From NCBI GenBank assembly GCA_002327525.1, contig DCWG01000055.1, forward strand, positions 1 through 7,849: DNA of 7,849 nucleotides, given 5' to 3'. The translations under genes and the position numbers were made by a program. The notes beneath the pieces are model-generated. The model saw nothing but the letters and a program-made list of their open reading frames with translations, made no database searches and was not told the origin of the DNA. Positions 5,857 to 7,849 of the stretch are shown one piece after another. Every line of letters begins with the position of its first letter. The stretch's first letter is position 1. Source of the stretch: Gammaproteobacteria bacterium UBA2168 (lineage in GTDB: Bacteria > Pseudomonadota > Gammaproteobacteria > Pseudomonadales > Azotimanducaceae).

Positions 5857-7849
5857 CTAACTCCCGAATTTTAAGTCGACGGATAAACCGTAGGTTCTCG
5901 GCATGCCAGCCATCCGCACAAACGGACCATTACCGCCGAGGTAAGCCATGGGCCAGTAATACTCATCTGTGATGTTCCGACCCCACAATACCAGCCGCCA
6001 TTTACCATCAGCAGGACCATAACCTACTCTCATGTTGGTATAACGATAGTCTTCGCCACCAATCTGAAAAGGGTCTGTCGCGCCGGTGGTTGAGTCCGTG
6101 TACGTGTGGTCTAACGTAATGTCTATCACTGCCCCATTGTCCATTTGCCATCCTTTGCTCACGGATGCTGTGTAGGAAATGTCCGGCGACATGGCCAGTT
6201 TGTTACCAGAAGCATCGTAATAGACGATATTTGGCCAGGCACTGGCTGCTGTATCAACCGCCATCCATTCCGTCACTTCAGAATCTAGCCACGCAATATT
6301 GAAGCGTACGTCCCATCCATTACCTGGCAACCACAGCATATCCAGCTCAATGCCCTTGATTTCTGACTCCGGCGCGTTGGTCAGCCCGGAAATATTACCG
6401 ACAAATGCGACATGGGCATCCGTCTCTTGCTTATCCTGATAATCGTAGAAAAATGTCGCGGCATTTAGCTGCATCGTATTATCCAGCAGCGTGGCCTTAA
6501 CCCCGACCTCATAAGCAGTCAAAACTTCTTCTTCTATCGGGTGAAGCTGCAAAGTTGTATTGGAGTTGGCCCCATTAAAGCCGCCGGACTTAAATCCGTT
6601 CGAGACGGTTCCGTAAAGCAGAACGTCATCATTCACTGCATAGTCGAGTGTAACCTTACCCATTAAACGGTCAGTGTCGATCGTGTCTGAATAGACATGG
6701 AACGCATCATTTACATTCGGCGTGCCGATGACCGCGAATATAAAGGCAGGGGAATTCGGATCATCATCAATCGTTCCACAATCTCCTACACCAAGCGAGG
6801 AACCAAAATTCGCGTTCAGAAATGCGGCCAACGTTCCATCATCTGCAACGAAGGTACAGCCAGACCAATCGCGTTCTTCACTGGTATACCGTGCGCCCAC
6901 CGTAAGACGCCACGCGTCGGCGAAACGCCACTCCACATGACCAAAAACAGCCAACGAGTCTGTTTCTTGTTTTTGTTTCGTGTCGAGCTCGAGGATCGGC
7001 GTGGCAGCAAACAAGCCAACACCCCACGGTATAGATCCAAAACCATAAACCGAATCCGACATAAAGTAGTGATAGTACTCATCCATTTCGTCACTGGAGT
7101 AATACCCGCCGATGATCCAATTCAAATCATCGTCACCGCCCGCCAACCTCACTTCCTGAGAAAACACTGACAGATCAGTGGTATTGATGTTGGCCGAATC
7201 GTTGAAAGAGCCACCGTCCCAGTCATTAGCTTCGGCCCGATCGAACTGGTTAAACGCCGTGATTGAAGTCAGCGTCATATCGCCTATCTGCCATTCGAGC
7301 GTCGCTGATGCTCCGAAGAGTTGATTATCGCGTTCGGGACGAAGGGAGAAGGTCCGTCCGGTTTGTGGACTGGTGTAGCTGTTTGTCCAGTCCGCATCCT
7401 CAGCGTCACCCGTTGAGTACCAGGGCGGCGTCTCACCAACAAAAAAGTAATCCTCAAGCGGCGTGTAGGGGCTGACAAATGTATCGCCACCGTGGAGCGC
7501 CCCGTCATAGGCGGTTGAAGCCAGGTTTTCCGACTGATCATCAACATAGTGGACGTTCAGTAAAAGGTTGACGTCCTCACTGAGGTCGATATCCAACATG
7601 GCTCGAACGGCAAATGTATCCAACTCCCCAAGCTCGTCGCTACGGGTAAGGCTTTCTTGCCATCCTTCACTTGAAGTTACACTTCTTATCGCAACGCGGC
7701 CACGAACATCATCGCTCATCGATCCGCTCACGAATCCTTCAAGGTCCACCGTGCGGTAGCTGCTGTAACCAGCGGTAATCCCGGCTTCAAAATTTTCGGT
7801 AGGTTTTCTGTTAACGAAGTTGATCTGGTGTACGTCGTCAGCCCATATG
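5857..7849 (-). CDS. TonB-dependent outer-membrane receptor, 5'-partial
   Basis: This protein imports a ligand across the outer membrane with energy from TonB-ExbBD. About 655 authentic residues are visible, beginning INFVNRKPTENFEAG (from 7824), which is the end of the plug domain. The signal peptide, TonB box and most of the plug, typically 150-190 residues, lie outside. The frame is open to the window edge, so the GTG at 7749 is not the true start. The rest is a 22-strand-type barrel with alternating aromatic strands: WQIGDMTLTSITAFNQF near 7270, ARYTSEERDW near 6880, SNGFKSGGFNG near 6580, WGRNITDEYYWPMAYLG near 5950 and the closing PRTYGLSVDLKF. It ends Phe-Gly-Ser rather than the usual terminal Phe. 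One loop has two cysteines (CTF ... VGDCGTID, about 6780-6860). The class is common for siderophores and also for other substrates. Downstream hydrolases suggest an organic nutrient, but iron complexes cannot be excluded. Confidence 0.94.
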   Translation of the reverse strand, partial: IWADDVHQINFVNRKPTENFEAGITAGYSSYRTVDLEGFVSGSMSDDVRGRVAIRSVTSSEGWQESLTRSDELGELDTFAVRAMLDIDLSEDVNLLLNVHYVDDQSENLASTAYDGALHGGDTFVSPYTPLEDYFFVGETPPWYSTGDAEDADWTNSYTSPQTGRTFSLRPERDNQLFGASATLEWQIGDMTLTSITAFNQFDRAEANDWDGGSFNDSANINTTDLSVFSQEVRLAGGDDDLNWIIGGYYSSDEMDEYYHYFMSDSVYGFGSIPWGVGLFAATPILELDTKQKQETDSLAVFGHVEWRFADAWRLTVGARYTSEERDWSGCTFVADDGTLAAFLNANFGSSLGVGDCGTIDDDPNSPAFIFAVIGTPNVNDAFHVYSDTIDTDRLMGKVTLDYAVNDDVLLYGTVSNGFKSGGFNGANSNTTLQLHPIEEEVLTAYEVGVKATLLDNTMQLNAATFFYDYQDKQETDAHVAFVGNISGLTNAPESEIKGIELDMLWLPGNGWDVRFNIAWLDSEVTEWMAVDTAASAWPNIVYYDASGNKLAMSPDISYTASVSKGWQMDNGAVIDITLDHTYTDSTTGATDPFQIGGEDYRYTNMRVGYGPADGKWRLVLWGRNITDEYYWPMAYLGGNGPFVRMAGMPRTYGLSVDLKFGS
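7827..7849. repeat. Inverted exact copy (23 bp) of the junction repeat at the right end
   Basis: These final bases are the exact reverse complement of 2875-2897 and match 2856-2880 as a direct repeat in 23 of 25 positions when 7825-7826 are included. They read into the receptor gene as IWADDVH, which replaces the conserved glycine-rich segment expected before INFVNRKPT. The receptor's authentic sequence therefore also stops here. The right-hand segment is thus bounded at both ends by the same sequence pointing outward, as with adaptors on a cloned fragment. Confidence 0.88.

Noticed and set aside
6697..7170. 157-codon + strand frame inside the receptor gene
   Set aside because: Antisense shadow of a clearly conserved TonB-receptor barrel, without domain signature.
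2875..7849. Invertible DNA segment or transposon bounded by 23-bp inverted repeats
   Set aside because: No recombinase or transposase lies inside, genes are cut at both boundaries, and composition differs sharply from the left flank. An adaptor or chimera origin explains this better, so it is kept only as an alternative.

Overview
The window reads as two unrelated bacterial DNA pieces joined head to head. The left piece (1 to about 2860) is very GC-rich, roughly 65-75% in lines counted by hand, and all of its genes are on the + strand. The right piece (about 2896 to 7849) has roughly 45-57% GC in sampled lines, and all of its genes are on the - strand. The change falls exactly on a 40-bp near-perfect palindrome (2858-2897) centred on CATATG. 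One arm of it recurs, inverted and exact over 23 bases, as the last bases of the window (7827-7849). The genes touching these sites are all cut: a metallophosphoesterase, a paraoxonase-like lactonase and a TonB-dependent receptor. The simplest explanation is a metagenomic or amplified-DNA chimera joined through a linker or adaptor. A mobile element with terminal inverted repeats is the less likely alternative.

Left piece. It carries a complete membrane-bound PQQ-dependent dehydrogenase of the glucose/quinate/shikimate family (135-2474), with five membrane segments followed by a quinoprotein propeller. The PQQ-site residues are kept, but two histidines known to affect substrate use in the E. 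coli enzyme are replaced. After a 200-bp spacer containing hairpins comes the first ~62 residues of a metallophosphoesterase (from 2676), cut at the palindrome. Both fit a high-GC Gram-negative bacterium, probably a proteobacterium. Bases 1-134 hold no gene I can support.

Right piece, read on the - strand. The order is a TonB-dependent outer-membrane receptor (start beyond the window edge), a lipoprotein amidohydrolase of the YtcJ / Amidohydro_3 type, a startless C-terminal remnant of a VOC (glyoxalase-fold) protein, and a secreted paraoxonase/SMP-30-like beta-propeller lactonase (3' end lost at the palindrome). The only open gap, 93 bases between receptor and amidohydrolase, holds a set of mutually exclusive hairpins. 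Colinearity, short gaps and matching envelope localisation suggest an uptake-and-hydrolysis locus for a lactone-, ester- or amide-containing compound, in a proteobacterium of the marine or soil TonB-receptor-rich kind. The substrate cannot be read from the sequence.

No rRNA, tRNA, CRISPR array, transposase or integrase was seen. The unusual items are the palindromic junction, the altered substrate-site residues of the dehydrogenase, the receptor/amidohydrolase/lactonase locus with its VOC remnant, and two possible RNA switches.
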